Positions 36,240 through 50,567 of a stretch of DNA of 64,000 nucleotides are shown piece after piece. The position numbers and the translations under genes are program-made. Position 1 is the first letter of the stretch; each line of letters starts with the position of its first letter. The DNA is taken from the NCBI GenBank assembly GCA_964017045.1, contig OZ024799.1, forward strand, positions 29,027,596 to 29,091,595, given 5' to 3'. The notes under the pieces were generated by a model. It had not been told where the DNA came from and did no database searches. It was given only the letters and a program-made list of their open reading frames with translations. The DNA is from Omphiscola glabra. Its lineage: Eukaryota; Mollusca; Gastropoda; Lymnaeidae.

Positions 36240-39200
36240 AACAAACAGTGCATACACCATGCAATCAATAAGAATGGTGTAATTTTGAAGTTACCACATT
36301 TGAAGAAAAAAAAAAGAATTCCCCTTGACTTTTGATGGGTTATAATTTGATGTGCTCCTAGATGTGTCTTTGAGATGCATGTTTTGCTCTGCCTTAAATT
36401 AGTCATGTACCATCATCTGCCATTCTACCTAGTGCTGTGAGTGTTCTGTAAAGCTGTCCTTGTAAAAATACATATTTATTAATTCGAGCTCACCCAACCA
36501 ATTGATTCCCCGATGAGGCTGGTCGCTGGTGTGAACACTGCCCCAGTTTGCTTCAAATTCCCTGTCAACTGGCTGACTGATCTGCTTGAGAAGAGGGAAA
36601 ACTCAGCATTTAATTCAAACATTGCAGCAATTTTTTAACAAAGATACTTTCATTTCAAGTTTTGAATTGTAATTCTTTTTTTTTCGTCTCCACTTAAAAA
36701 TCTGCTAGAAGCAACTATTGTTAACTCTTTCCCCTGTCTTATGTTAAAAGTCGGACCATCTCCGTATGACACAGATTGCCTCGGCACATATTAAAAGTAT
36801 TAAGTCTTGTCTTTTTAAAGAAGACACCTTCACCTTTGTTAAGAGGATAAATTTAAGTCACACAGTAAAATTAAAGTTAAATTGTAAGATTTAAAAATTA
36901 ATTCATTGCCAAAAGTCTTCACACAGACTCAGGCAAAGAGTTGCATCCTTTCTAATAGTTTTCTTGTGCCAACTGTGAAAAGCATTAATTTTGTTCATTA
37001 TTTTCTCACCGGATGATTTTTTTAATGGCTTGAATGTTTAACTGGAGCATGGTGTTTACAATTAACTTAATATGAATGGGTGTAAACAAATCTTTTTTAC
37101 TGTAATTTTAATTAAAGCTGCATTTTTATGTATATTTCTTGCAAATATTCTCCATTAATATCTTGCATATGTATTTATTCTTATAATTTTTTTTGTTCAG
37201 CTGGATGACTTTAACTGTGCGGCTCATGTAACATATGCATTAGTCATTGGATTAGCTTGTTTAGACATATCCTGTGTTAATGCTTGCTTCATCATTACTG
37301 TAGTTACATTTAATACTTCACAATTGCTGGTAATTTTTTTGGGTCTGTTTTTGCTTTAATGCTTATTTATATGTTGACACAGTGCTTGGCTTGGAACATT
37401 TTCTTTTAAATTTTTTTTTTTTTTGGTGTAAAAATCTTGAAAAAAGTGAGAGGTAATCATTGTATTTTTTTTTCAAAATTTGCATTTCCATTAAATAACT
37501 TTTAGTTTGTGTTTATAAATACTTTAAGGCACTTATCAGATGCGGTTGCTAAATGTATTTTTCTTTCCCAAAAGCTAAATTATAAATTTAAGGAGACAAC
37601 TTTAATTGTTGTCATGAAACATTTTTGTAACTGCTAAATATCGCAAATAACACATTCTCCGTTTGCAGAAATTAAGGTGTCAAAGAAGTGTTAATGGCAT
37701 TAGGTCAATTTTGAACATCAGTTATTGTTCTGTCATCATTGATCAATTGTGTGGTTTATCTGAATTTCATTTTCTTTTCTTTTTACCAAATAGTCATTAG
37801 TTCTTTCCTTATGTTTCCTGCACATCAGTAGAATATGCTAATCAAATCTCCATAAAACTAAATGAAGAAAATATACAAGGGTTAGAATGTGTTACTCTGA
37901 ACTTTTGTTTAAGTTAAAATTTCTCTGCTTAATCTCTGCAGAACTTTGTCTAGATATGCAAAAGGTTGTATAATTTATGATTGCTACTACTTGATATCAC
38001 AAATGACACCTCACCTTTATCTTCAGCCACCGTTGATGCTCATTATAAATGATGTGAATCAATTTATATATTTTAAAAAAAATATTTAAAATAATTTTAA
38101 TTCTCTGATTCTAGTTTAAAAAAAAAATTATGGACATTTAAACAAAATTGTAACATTGATGATGGCAAATATTTTAAGTCTCTGGGAACTCTGTTCAGAA
38201 TTTAAAAATACTTTGTGTTAATCACAATCCTTAGATCCTGTTATCCCCTGCAGATGCTTTTTTCTACTCCAGTGTAGTTCCTTGATTGCAACAGTTACAC
38301 ATATTTATACAAAGGTAATTCACATTGCCCAAATAAGCTATAAAGTACTTGTGAAATTAAAAAGCAGATAAATATCTATCTGAAGCACTAGTCTTAGGTA
38401 TTGTATTGCACAACTGTTAATGTAGTCTGGGAAATAAGTTTTTGTTTGCTTAATTTTGTCATACGAGTTACCATGTCAACATCTTTAAAGTTCAAGGATG
38501 AAAATTTAATTAAATTTAAAAAACAAAAAAGCAAAGTTCTTCCTATAATTGTATACATGATGAATACATGCTATTATAAATAGAAGAATCTTCTGTACCA
38601 CCTGATTTTTATTTTCATTTGTTATTATTTCAGCAGACCTATTTTTGGTGCTGTAAATATGAAATTATTTTCCTTAAAACAGTGTAACAAAGGCAAGTAA
38701 ATAAGATTACTGACCCTTGAACCAATTCAGAAATGTTAGTTACTATTGTTTCCTTTAGTATGTTAGACTAATAATAACTTACATTTCTCATTTTGTCACT
38801 GAGTAATTTCTTCCAAAAAATTCTCCAATCTGTGGTACAGTAAAGTTAACTGTTTGAAAATTATGAACTATCCTTAAGTAATATTCTTTAAAAAATAAAT
38901 TAATAAACAAACCAGTTTAGTCAGAGAGCAAATGTAGAAGTTCAGGGCTCTGTACTGCAAGGTTTATGTCATATCTAGAACTGCTATGATTTGGTATACA
39001 GGAATGTTCCAATGCTTTGATGATACATAACTGAGACACAACATTCCCCTATGTATGCAACAAATATGTACAGTCTTTTACCATTATACTTGATTTTTTT
39101 TCATTGGCTGATTCATTGAATTCAGTAGAGTATATGTGTATATAGATGATGAGCATGAGATGGAATTTTGTATTGCAGAGGAGATTTTCTTTTCTTTGAA

Positions 39201-40600
39201 TAATTGATTTAATAAGTAAGAGTAAGAGGAAAAATGAGTTGAAGTAGCTATTATGAATATCATCATGCCTTTGTATGAGTTGTGCCATTCTGTTTCATCC
39301 AATCTAGCTTCCATAATGTGAATGGCTAGCATGAAGTTTATTTTAATGGATATTGTTTTGTCTACCTGTGAAAGGTTTTCTCTGAATGTACCTAAGTTAT
39401 GGAAAACTGTTATTAAAACCATAATCAATTACTGACAAAGCTGTTGTGTGGGTTTAATTTTTTTTTTAATAGCAACATTACAAAAGTCATACAATTATTT
39501 ACAAACTCAACTTATGAATATCGGGCTGTAGTGTAAATTCAAACATACAATACATGTATTCTCTTTCTTTATTGAAAATATATCAACAGAAGTCAATTTT
39601 GTTCTCTAAGTTATATATATATTTAGAGATCCAGCATTTTGACAGTAATTATTACAAATGCAGGGTGAAATACATAAAAATTACATACACACAATGTACA
39701 AGAAATGAGAGTTCAGTTAATTCTTCGCTGCGGAATATTTTTGCTGAAAAGGGCAAAAAAGAGTTTAATAAAAAATATTTAAAATACTATTGTTGGGTTT
39801 ATAAGACTAAACTTGGTATCAAATGAAAGATAATTGAAAGGACTTTATGTTTGTAAACTTATTTCTTCAGTTTAAATAAAATAAGTTACAGAAAAGAACC
39901 ATAAAATGTGAAAAGATTATGTGGTAATCCATTTTCCCCCCAAAACCTATGATGTAGGCATACCTCATCTTCACTTCTATAACTCAAATCCTCTAAAATT
40001 ACTACTAATCGAATCATGCGATAGATCTAAATATAAATCATCTTCATAGCAAAAGAAATAGTATAAAACAATTCCAAAGCTTTTTGACCTGTTAATCGTC
40101 TAGGAAACTTACTCACCTACTATGGCTTAGGGTAGCCATAGCAACAGTAGAAAAAAATCGCCAAGAAAATCATTAAAATAATGCTTCAAATGACAACAAA
40201 TAAACCTTGGTTTCTATTATAAACAATGAAGTACCACTCTTCTATGTAAAAGTCTTATTTAAAAATAGCTCTTAAAAAGTTTAACTGAGAAATAGCAAAG
40301 AAACAAACATGATATTGAAACAACGCAGAGTGTGTTGGTCCGTGCTTTTGAGAACGGCAGATGAACGCAGTGTGTGTTGCTCCGCAGCGAAAGAGTTAAG
40401 AACTGTCTTCCAATAGTTGAAGAAATAAATATCAGTAAATTACAATCAAAGATTATTTGATCATAACTTGCATTGATAACTTTATTCCCGATTTTAGAAG
40501 CAAGTTCATCAAACATAGTTATATTATTTTCAGCAGGTACATTCATCTGTCTTACAGTAGTGCATCACATCTACTCATGTTAGTCTCAATGTAATGGGGC
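36240..40600. other. AT-rich region between ARIH2 and YJU2
   Basis: It probably contains long 3' UTR sequence of one or both convergent genes. No further coding sequence or well-defined repeat was recognised. Confidence 0.55.
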
Positions 40601-40607
40601 TCACAAA

Positions 40608-40613
40608 TTTATT
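40608..40613 (-). other. Candidate YJU2 polyadenylation signal AATAAA
   Basis: AATAAA on the minus strand about 71 bases past the YJU2 stop. Confidence 0.6.
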
Positions 40614-40683
40614 TAGTCTGTGACACTCGACAAACAAACGGTCATGACAAATCTAAAACAAATCAACATTTTAAGACGTGCAA

Positions 40684-43600
40684 TCAGTCATCATTCTCAC
40701 TACTAGACCCCGAGTAGCCACCCAAAAGTCCTAAACCCAAACTAACTGTTGGTTTAGCATCTTCACTGATGTGCCCACAGGAAGAAATCGTTTTGCCGCT
40801 GTCTCCTCCCGTAACTGTTTCTTCTTCTTTAATAACCTCTTTCACAACTCCCAACATTGCTTCATGTGGTGCAGTGAGCTCCAATTTCACATCAGATGCT
40901 GAAGGCAACTGTGTGGACCCGCAAGTAGATGTTTTAGGTGCTGTCTTTCTTTTGACGAGACCAGATAGCGCTGCCTTGGTTGAAAAAGATCCGGTACCTT
41001 GCAGACGAAACTCAGTCTTTTTCTCATCTGTATTGCATTGTTCAAGCTGTGAGAAAGAACACTACGAATATTTTAAAAAACTGACACCAGAAGGACAAGC
41101 TTTTCTTTTTAAAAATTAACAAACAGCAAATACCAGCTGCAATTTTTTAGAATAGTTTTATAATTTTAAAGATGAAGAGGATTATGTGTCTGTCATCCCA
41201 GAAAAGATCCCAAATAGCTTTCTCTGATGCCACTAAGTGGAGTTTTAGAGATATGGAGAGTGAAAACATCATACCATACTTTCTTTAAATTTCAGCAAGT
41301 CATAAATTATTGCCCACAAGTGACCTGGGAAACTACTTTATTGTGTAGGTGAGGGAATTCAATTTTCAGATTAAGTTAAAATAATTTTGTAAAAGAATTT
41401 TAACAGTTCATTTGTATTTGAACAGATCTGAGAAGACTGTCTCGGAATTGTTTCCCCATTACTGTACAAATATTATAGAATATTATATATCAAAAAACTT
41501 ACAGCTAAAATATCAGTAGGCTTGGCAGTGGTAATTGTTTCTTGTCTGGCTCTTTTGGCCTCAAGTGATTTCTCCTCATCACTGTCATCCTCCTGAATTC
41601 TCCTTACTGTTTTAAGTGTTGCCCCTTTTCTGAGAATTTCCCTGTTAACAGAAAGCAATGAAGGCATCACCAATTGTTCAAATGGCAATCTAATTGTATT
41701 CTTTGAATTGACATATCAGCTTTGGCGGCACCATGGCTTGAAAGTATGCATGATCTATCACTGATACATCTGAAGTTAAATAAATTGGATTAAAAAACAT
41801 ATTACAACCAAAGTAAGATTCCAAATCAATGGCAAGATAAACAACAATTTTCAATTATAAAATTGTTGAGAAAAATATTTTCAATTATAAAATTGTTGAG
41901 AAAACTATTTTCAATTATAAAATTGTTGAGAAAACTATTTTCAATTATAAAATTGTTGAGAAAACTATTTTCAATTATAAAATTGTTGAGAAAACTATTT
42001 TCAATTATAAAATTGTTGAGAAAACTATTTTCAATTATAAAATTGTTGAGAAAACTATTTTCAATTATAAAATTGTTGAGAAAACTATTTTCAATTATAA
42101 AATTGTTGAGAAAACTATTTTCAATTATAAAATTGTTGAGAAAACTATTTTCAATTATAATGTTATATTTCAAAAAGAAACACTCCAATGAGATGTTAAA
42201 TTAATTACTTCGGGGCTATAACAAAAGCAAAAAGTGACCTGTACAAGTTACTTTTATCCACTGCTGTTCTAAAATCATTTAAACTTTTTTCTTATTTTAA
42301 AAAAAAAATGTGTTTGTTTATATTTTAAAATTATGACATCGTAAGAATAATAAATATATAAATAAATGAGTTCCAGTACATTTTTTAACTCAATAAGAGA
42401 AATTAAATTTGTTCCCTACTGAACAAGTTTGTCTTCCTCCTCCTCCTGAAGCTTCAAAAGCTGTTCTTCATAGGCCATGTGCTGCTGTAGCATGGTTATA
42501 TGGTCTACTTTAGCATGACGAGCATTCATTTCACGTAGCTCTTCCAGCTGATCAAGCTGCTCCATCTCATTACGACTGGCCTTGGTACGATTCTCAAGCA
42601 CCTATACAGCATGAAATTGAGCATTTTATTCTCTTTATAAACTATACAGTGACCCTCCATATTCGTCCATGTCAATATTCATCTTATTTTTTCTTTTGAA
42701 TATTGGGTTTGGGAATGGATTAAAATATTTTTAGTTATTTCCTATGTAAAAAATTTGATAGTCATCTGTATTGATGTTCTTCCTTCTCTCTGAAATGGAT
42801 TAATGACGAATATTGAGGGTCCACTGTATAGTCCATTCTCTCAACTGAAACTTTCGTATTGTCAAAGAAATTGAAATGGAATTATAGAAGAATCAGTTTT
42901 AAAATGCTACGATTTTTTAAATGTATTTTTTAAAATGCATCTCAAGCAAATCTTAATGAAAACATAAAGAGGTTTGAGATAGATTCCTGCTATTAAATAG
43001 TGAAATTTTAAATATTTTCTAAATGGTTATCATAATTGGGATGAGTTAATTTCAAATTAGATCATTCTTGGATGTCTGTTTGGAAATAATGTTAGGAGAT
43101 ATAGCCTTTGGAATAGCATTTGATTTTCAGATTATGCAAGTGTGTGTCCTTTAATTGTGTCCTTGTGTGGAGAGAACTATAAGTTTTGATTAGCTGAAAG
43201 CTTTTAGATTATCCAAACACAATCAAGTTCAAGACAAGAATCTTGTATTTAAAGAAACACACTTTAATTTGGCTTACTTTCATTGGGTTCAATTCATCCT
43301 CTTCTTTTTCTTTTCTTTCTTTCTCTGCCATTTGATGAGCCAGTTTCTCTGCTTCAAACAGCCTAGTAGCCCCGGCTTCAAGGGCGTAGTCTGTATTTGC
43401 CAAATCTGTCTATATATTTAGAAAATCATCAATAGAAGTCATCCAAATAGTTATTTAAAATGATTTTAAAAATATTTTAAAAAATCAAAGAGGGAATCAA
43501 TAGTTTTGTTTAAATAACTAAACAGCAAGTTATTATTATTTAAAATGCAATAAGGGTTTACTGGATGTCTCTGACTTGTTCTATTAAAGTGGAATAAGAC

Positions 43601-46600
43601 CAATTTTAAAAGAAGGTAAAACATATGACATAATTTTCTTCTCTTTCAATTATCCTAAAAATGTGTTCTAAATTAAACAAATAAATGATTACCTTAAAAG
43701 CTATTTCAGCCACACACCTTGGGCATTTGATATAAAATCTGAATATGCGCAAACCAAGGTAATCTTCATCATCAACGTTTTCCTTTCGGGAGTTGAATTT
43801 TTTCCCTTTGTAGATGTACTCTCCACATGTGTTGCATCTGTAGTGAAATATATTTTAAATGTAAGTATAATTGAAAAATGAAACGGTGAAAGCTGATCAA
43901 GTGAATGTGACAGAGACTAACTTTTAATTGAGGTAATAATGGGGGAGACTGCAATCAGGTTAGCACAATAGGAAATTAGTAAAACACAGTAAGGTTAAAC
44001 CTGATAAAAGGAACGCAACAAAACAACAAACGTGTCGGCAGAAAGCCTCCATCAGCGAACAAACAGAAACAGTAATAAAATTTAAAAATGTATCAAAAAA
44101 TATAATGTAACACTTAGCTCAGAAATAGTATCCAAGAGGGCAGCAAAAGATTAGTCATTTTTGATATATTTTTTGATAAATTTTTTAATTTTATTTGTAT
44201 TTCCGACACGTTCGTTGTTTTGTTGCGTTCCTTTTACCAGGTTTAACCTTACTGTGTTTTACTAATTTCCTAACTTTTAATTGGTAAACTTCCTTTTTTT
44301 TTTTTAAATAATTTTTTCTTTTTACTTATGGTTAGTGAATGCTTCAGTTAAAAAAACATGAATCCAAAGTAAGGACTTCAAGTTTTGTGTCAGAGATCAT
44401 TTTCAAATTATTTCATTGCTTTTAAAAAATCAGCAGCATGTCAGTGGACTTTGGTGTGCAAGTTCAAACCTCGTTAATGAGGATATGATATATTCCCATT
44501 AAGTTTTTACACATCTAAGCTCTTACCTCATATTGAACGGTGCCATGATCCTAATGCTAAATGTTCTATTCTTGGGCTGTTTGAGCTTAGGAATCTTAGA
44601 TGGGTCGAATTCTGGTGGGTAGTATTTCTGTAGGCAAAATATATGCAACATATTGACACTGCCAATTACACATTTTATATCAATGATAGTTCTACAAACA
44701 TATGGGAAATATCAGGAAGGGATCATATAAAGCAAGAAATGTTTTACAGGTTAATGGAAAGAGATGAAGACCACGGAACCATGGAAGAAAGACCTCCATA
44801 GAGAGTGAGTCAAATGGTAAAAATTGGAAAGAGCTTGAATTGGAAAGAATAGCTCAGAACAGAGATAAATGGAAAGAATTTTCAATTATCCAAAGTTTAT
44901 GGATACTTTTGGGTAGATAACTTTCTTATCTGCTTGGAAAGACGCCCGCCAAATTCACCAAGCAAAAGTGGTGGGTGAGGTTTGGGGAGAAAGTGGGGAT
45001 GGGGTTTCGGGAGGAGGCTGATGCCCCTTCTCAGAGATTGTTTTTATAAATTCAAAATGTATGGCGGCACTTTTGCATATACCTAAATATAGTTTTGCAT
45101 CATTCTAAACTTAATCATAATGCTTGAGGAAAATTAGGTTCCCCTTGCTAGGCTGTGTTTATATAAATCCTTTCTATTTTAGTAGTTACTAAATAGTAAT
45201 AATTGTTTTATAATTTATTACTTATTTTAATCTATTTTTTTAATCAATCCAATAAAATGATTGGTACACCAAAATGGTGGGTCCTGTCACAAAAAAATGA
45301 TATATATTTCAAATGAGTGTTTATCCTAAAGATGAAAATAATTGCCAATTGAATGAAGAAATAAGATTATTTGTGATACATTCGGCGGGCCACAATATTT
45401 AACGCGGTGGGCCATGGGGTACCCGTCTGCTTTTAGCCTAGGAGCCTGATTTTTTATTTTCTGTTCACATATTGTAGTCTTGATAACTACCACAAGTTGT
45501 TTTGGGAGTAGGGAAGAGAAGTGATGGAAAAAAACTGGTATATCAAAATTGTATGTATTCTTCTTAAAACAGATTTCAAATGATCCTTACTAAATGTTAT
45601 AAATATGACAAAATCTAACGCTGAGCAGTTGAGAATGCATTTTTTAAAAACAATGTAGTTTTCTCCACTTTTGCAATTGCGGCCGTTCAGCCGAAGAACA
45701 AAAGAATTATGTAAAATATTTAAGTCATACAGAACAGAATCAAATGTGGTGGTGTTATTTTATGTCACAAATCTCAGAGCCACCCCCACCTAAATTAGGT
45801 CAAACTTTCAATTTTTTAAACACACAAGATATTTTACACCCCTCCCCCAAACTGTCAAATTTTCTTAGACCTCTACTCCAATGTGTGACATTCTTAATTG
45901 GCCACAGGGTTCATTTACGTTCTCCCCGCCACACTGAGTTTCTGTGTAGTATTCTCTCCCCTTTAGTCCCAGATAGTTACTAGAATAACATATTCTCTCT
46001 GATATTTTTATATTAATACGCTGATGGAATGTTTTTGATTGATGGCTTTTATAAATTAATATTTCATAGGCTGGATAATTATAATATTTTTAAATGAGGC
46101 TATTTTGCCTGCATATCAGTCTGATCATTTGTTTAAAAAACGGATATGTTTTTTTAAAACATCTTTTGGCTGGATTTTATTTTTGTTGTACTGTAACTTG
46201 TGTTTCCATTATTTTCAATATCTAAAAATAATTTTAATCTTCTTATTTCAAAATTACGATTTTTTCGGAACAGTACAGAGTGTAACTGTAGTACACGAAC
46301 ACATGGTTTTAGGTTTGAAAATTTATGCTAATGTTAGATGGGACTAAATTTAGGGGTGCATTTACACTTGATTTAGGGTTAATGACTTAGCATTTAGGTT
46401 AGGTTAGAGTTGTAGATTTTAGGATTGAAGGAAAGGTCATGTTTCTTTATTTCCCCTCCCCACTTTAGTAGACATGTTTTTGCACTACATTTTGTTTTTA
46501 AAACAGCTGCCATATTTGTTGCAATGACATGTCTGTCACGCTGGTAACAAAGTTAAAGTTGGTAGCCGTGTGAAAAAATTAATGCAAAAACACTGGGAAA

Positions 46601-47797
46601 TGATTGGAGAGAGTGTAAATTTCATGATGGCCCTATTGTGAAAGTTAGCCAATTTATATATAACCAATTGCATATAACTTGATAAGTTTTAATGTTTAGG
46701 CTGGTAGGTTTTATGGTATTTTTAAATCCTTTATATTAACTTCGCTTTTGTTTATGGATGGCTGGCTGGCAAGATCTTCAGATGGCTAATTGACCAACTT
46801 CTTGTTAACCTGTAGAGCTGAAACTTGGCACATAGACTCGTTGCCGATGACAACACATTCCACCAACCCCCAAAAACCTGAAATAAAGTGTGTAAAGTGT
46901 ATTCTATGAAACTGTAATTTGGGTTTCCATTATTTTAACATATATTGTACTGGCTGAAATTATGGCTGAAAGGGGGCAAATACAGGTCGCTGACAATTCT
47001 GTCAGCATATCTTGAGGGATAAATAGCTTAGCTGGCCACAAAATCAATGTACCGGGTGAAATTATTGCATTAAATTATACGTTTTGTACTAATTTTTTAT
47101 GTTTTTACATTTAATTTGGTGAATTTTCCACTTTTTTTGTTTTACATGGCCGACAACTTGGTTTTCATGACCCATTGTCTTTCATGTGTCATGGCAACCA
47201 AGATGACGGCCATGTGATACGTCATGGCGGGGATAGTCCAAATTTACTGAGATTCTTTTTTTTCTAAAATCGCAAGTGTGTAATTTGATATTTTCTTTTG
47301 TTTTTATAAAATCGTTGGTGAAATAATTTTGTGGTGTAAAAGTTGATGGGTCATTAGTATTAGAATATGTTTATATAATTCAGGGGCATGGAAAAAATGT
47401 GTATTTGCAAGCCTTGGGGGGAGGGGGAAATATATTAATTGAGATTCTTATACAGCGTTACTTGTGTGCATGTTTTGTCAAATTTTCAGCCACAACCCCC
47501 CCCCCCTTTTTTTCATTGCTCGATATTACATTTTATAAAGGATTTATTTAATAATAAGAAAATCTTTGTTTTAGGTTTAAGCGTAGGGGTTGTAATTGTA
47601 GTTCTAAGTCTAAAGTCTAAGTTGTAGCCAAGTCGTCAGTCACTCTGAAGACTGAAGTGGCCCACTTTTTTAGTGCCAGCCAGGCCATCTTCCAATGTTC
47701 GTCTCTGGGAGTTACATTCTATTGCGATAAATCACTAAAATTAAATCAAGGAACATAAGTCATGTACACTTACATTTAAAACCTTTCGTTCAGACAT
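40684..47797 (-). CDS. YJU2: YJU2 / CCDC94 (Cwc16 family) splicing factor, complete
   Basis: Seven minus-strand exons: 47774-47797, 44527-44627, 43693-43837, 43278-43409, 42420-42601, 41503-41641, 40684-41022, about 353 residues (human about 323). The N-terminus [20 protein letters not shown] and PKLKQPKNR are nearly identical to animal YJU2. A four-Cys zinc site is C43xxC46 and C80xxC83 ([29 protein letters not shown]). Exon 4 gives [20 protein letters not shown]; exon 5 is a charged coiled coil starting [10 protein letters not shown]; the tail is acidic and Ser-rich ([12 protein letters not shown]). YJU2 joins the spliceosome after Prp2 and supports the first catalytic step at the branch site (family knowledge). 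The final exon needs the acceptor GATGAG at 41023-41025; the nearer ACAG at 41028-41031 is out of phase. Introns hold a minisatellite, a pogo-like MITE and an inverted repeat. Confidence 0.94.
41848..42165. repeat. 30-bp minisatellite, about 10.5 copies, in YJU2 intron 5
   Basis: Unit AACTATTTTCAATTATAAAA then TTGTTGAGAA, almost invariant apart from the first copy. 30 is a multiple of 3, which explains long open frames on both strands. No splice site is copied. Confidence 0.97.
42647..42826. mobile_element. 180-bp pogo/Tigger-like MITE in YJU2 intron 4
   Basis: The left end CAGTGACCCTCCATATTCG pairs with the reversed right end CAGTGGACCCTCAATATTCG. TA dinucleotides flank both ends, as for Tc1/mariner-pogo insertions. 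It has no coding capacity. Confidence 0.75.
43917..44285. repeat. Long inverted repeat in YJU2 intron 2
   Basis: The left arm (about 43917-44095) holds GGAAATTAGTAAAACACAGT, AAGGTTAAACCTG and GGAACGCAACAAAACAAC. The right arm (about 44160-44285) holds the same in reverse, including CCTAACTTTTAATTG at its end. They are two copies of a dispersed repeat (also 33290-33500) head to head, able to fold into a long hairpin in pre-mRNA. Confidence 0.75.
44650..47770. other. YJU2 intron 1 (about 3.1 kb)
   Basis: Mostly unremarkable AT-rich sequence. About 45390-45420 has GGCGGGCCACAA and GCGGTGGGCCATGGGG, which resembles hAT terminal fragments. A C9 tract is at about 47496. Confidence 0.5.
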
Positions 47798-47959
47798 GGT
47801 TATTTAGTGTAATGAACTCTTCTTGGATTTCCAACCAAAACGTCTATTTTCTATTTATGACTAGTAACCCGGAAGTAAATAAATGAATTTGGACTTCGGT
47901 TAAATATTACATACTTGCTTTATTTCAGCTAAATGATTTTATTACTATTTTTAATTTTA

Positions 47960-50350
47960 ATTTTATGGGGGGGGGGGGGGGCGCAAAAAAAAAAAGGGCT
48001 TGGGGGGGGGGGATAATTTGTGATACGTAAAAAAAAACAAAAATAAAAACTTCTCTCACAACTTTTGAAGTATTTTTATATTATATATATATTATTTTAA
48101 AGTTTAACTAACTAAACTAAAGGAGTGAAGAACAGTCTATGTATATGATCTTTTTTTTCAGATTAAACAACATAATATATTACTATACAAATTGTTTTTT
48201 ATACTTAACGAAAAATTTTAAAAAAAGACTGAAAGAGAAAATGATTTGTCAGGTAATAAAATACTATTTAGGCTTATTCATAATCTCCTTGAGCTTGAGA
48301 TTACCGACCGTCCTCTCGCACACATAGTGGCGAACCTAGGGGCGAGGGCGTGTTGAAGGGGCGACCGCCCAGATTAGCGCTTTTTGGGTTTACATATAAC
48401 ATAAAATCATAATAACAAATCACGTGTACGACATGTGTGTTTTTGGGAAGAATTTTCGGAGTGCGCCGGGCGGCATTTTGTCTCGATTAAGGAACGATAA
48501 TTCGGGGTCCGAACATACGCATACTTCTGTACATTTATTAAGTTAAGGTACGCAACTCCGTACACCGTTGAAACACTCAATAATAATGTATAATGACATA
48601 AAATTAAATATGTATTCCATAAAAATGTAAATTTATTTCCTCAAAGCTTCCACTAAGGAGCCAACCATATTATTTGGGAAAAGAGGTGTTGGGGGGGGGG
48701 GGGGGGTGCTGCGGGAAATGTTTTGAAATTGAAAAGGGATGCAGCGCTGCAGAAAGGCTTAAAAATTAAAAACCCTGCTCTAGAAAATTTACTAAGATCA
48801 ACCCCCCCCCCGCGCCCAACATCCCCCCACCCTTCCAAACATTTTTCGTTCTATCAAATTCACAATATAGCCTTAATTATATGTCTTCCGTCTTTACATT
48901 TCAACATACGACTGTCAATGTAACTACATACTAGTACATACCAATGTGCATCCTCCGTGGTTTCCATAATTTGATCAAAGCCAGTTTTCGTATTAGGATC
49001 ATTCATATAGAACGTATAGGGAACATTTATTTTGTACATGCGCAAAAAATTTAAAAATTTTGCCGGCGTACCTTTCGTGGGGAACCCCCCCCCCCCCACC
49101 TACCATGGTTACGTAGATTGAGTTTTTGACCCTCAACAAAGAAACAAAAAGAGAAAGATTGTTATGACATTGCCGTTTTTTTTCTAATGTGTCACGGTTT
49201 TTACGGCTGTTTGACGAGTACAGTAGTTCCCAAAATATGCACCGCATCACCATGGGGCATTGCATTGTCCCTGGGCAGGCCCATAGGAAGGGGGCACTTG
49301 TCCAGGGCACACCATAAAAGGGGGGGGTGGTCGCCAACATCAGAGGTTATTGGTGCATCCCTTGAGTACCAATAACTGCAGTTACTGGATGACGCTCTGT
49401 GACGTCCATATATGTTTTATTTATTTTTACCCAACCCTTTACTTGATTATTTTTAAAACGTGTTCGCTACTGCGATGTGTATTTGTAAGATTTTAAACAC
49501 AGGGCGTCTGGTGCGGACTTACTCTGGACAAGGGCGCCTGGAATCGAAAAATTCTAGGAACCACAGGCAGGTAGGATGTATGGCGGACTAACTCTTACTA
49601 ATAGTATTCAGCAGGCCTACTACTAGAGATTTATGTTGCGAGTTCACACGGCAACATTATGACGTTATACCTACAAGTCTTTGCATTACATTTTTACAGC
49701 ATTACATGGGTGGCCCAAAAAAAATGTGATAACATCGCTTTATCGTCAGTAACATAAACGAAGCGCCAATTCTTACAAATATGTCGTTGAGAAGCAGGGA
49801 AAGTGGGGTTGGGGGGGGGGGGGGAGACAGATTGACATGTTTTCTGATTAGCGTAATAATTTTCCCACAACTGTCAATGACAAAACATTATATTAATTCA
49901 ATTATGTAACCATTTGTTACGAGATGTTCTAATTTTTCTGGGCCACACTGTATCTGTATATATAAATATGCTGTTTATGGATTGTCAGAACGACAGGAAA
50001 ATTATTGCAGAATTTGTGAATAAATGTACATTCTTTCTGTCAAATAACTCTCCACCCCCACCCCCCCCCCAAATGTACGCAAAATCTTAAAAAATTGACC
50101 CACCCCCCTCATTGCGTACGTACTATATGGGTGGCCCCATACCTGTACTGTGTACTGATTCTCTCAGTACTAACGCCAGTCATCGTAATTTAAAATTAAA
50201 TAAATGAAACAATTATTATTGTATAACGGTGCCAAATAAATAATGTTAAAAATGTCGGTTATTTAGAAATATTCAGTGTATTCTTTTTCAATAATTTTCC
50301 GTATTTTTATGCGACCATTGCTTAAGTGCCCCCCCCCCCCCAAACCCTCG
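47960..50350. other. Intergenic region rich in G or C homopolymers
   Basis: G/C tracts of roughly 9-18 bases occur near 47968, 48005, 48689, 48801, 49087, 49809, 50059 and 50330. No gene was recognised. Pieces such as GTGGCGAACCTAGGGG (48327) resemble ends of CAGTGGCGTAGC-type elements. Confidence 0.6.
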
Positions 50351-50567
50351 TCACACATGAGGTCTAAACATGTGACGCCCCACTATATGCGTGACTTCAT
50401 TTATGGTTGGACCCTTAGAAAATAAAATAAAAAATAAATTTAGACTATTTTTCTTTTTAATTAATAGCACCGTAAAATCCATCTCCGAACAAGATCATGC
50501 TTCTACAATGGCTATCATACTGATTCGTTCTTTCTTTAAGTAAAAAATATAATAAATAATAATAATA

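Noticed and set aside
40769..41119. 116-codon plus-strand ORF
   Set aside because: Antisense shadow of YJU2 exon 7.
41826..42204. ORFs of 113-120 codons on both strands
   Set aside because: Translations of the 30-bp minisatellite in YJU2 intron 5.
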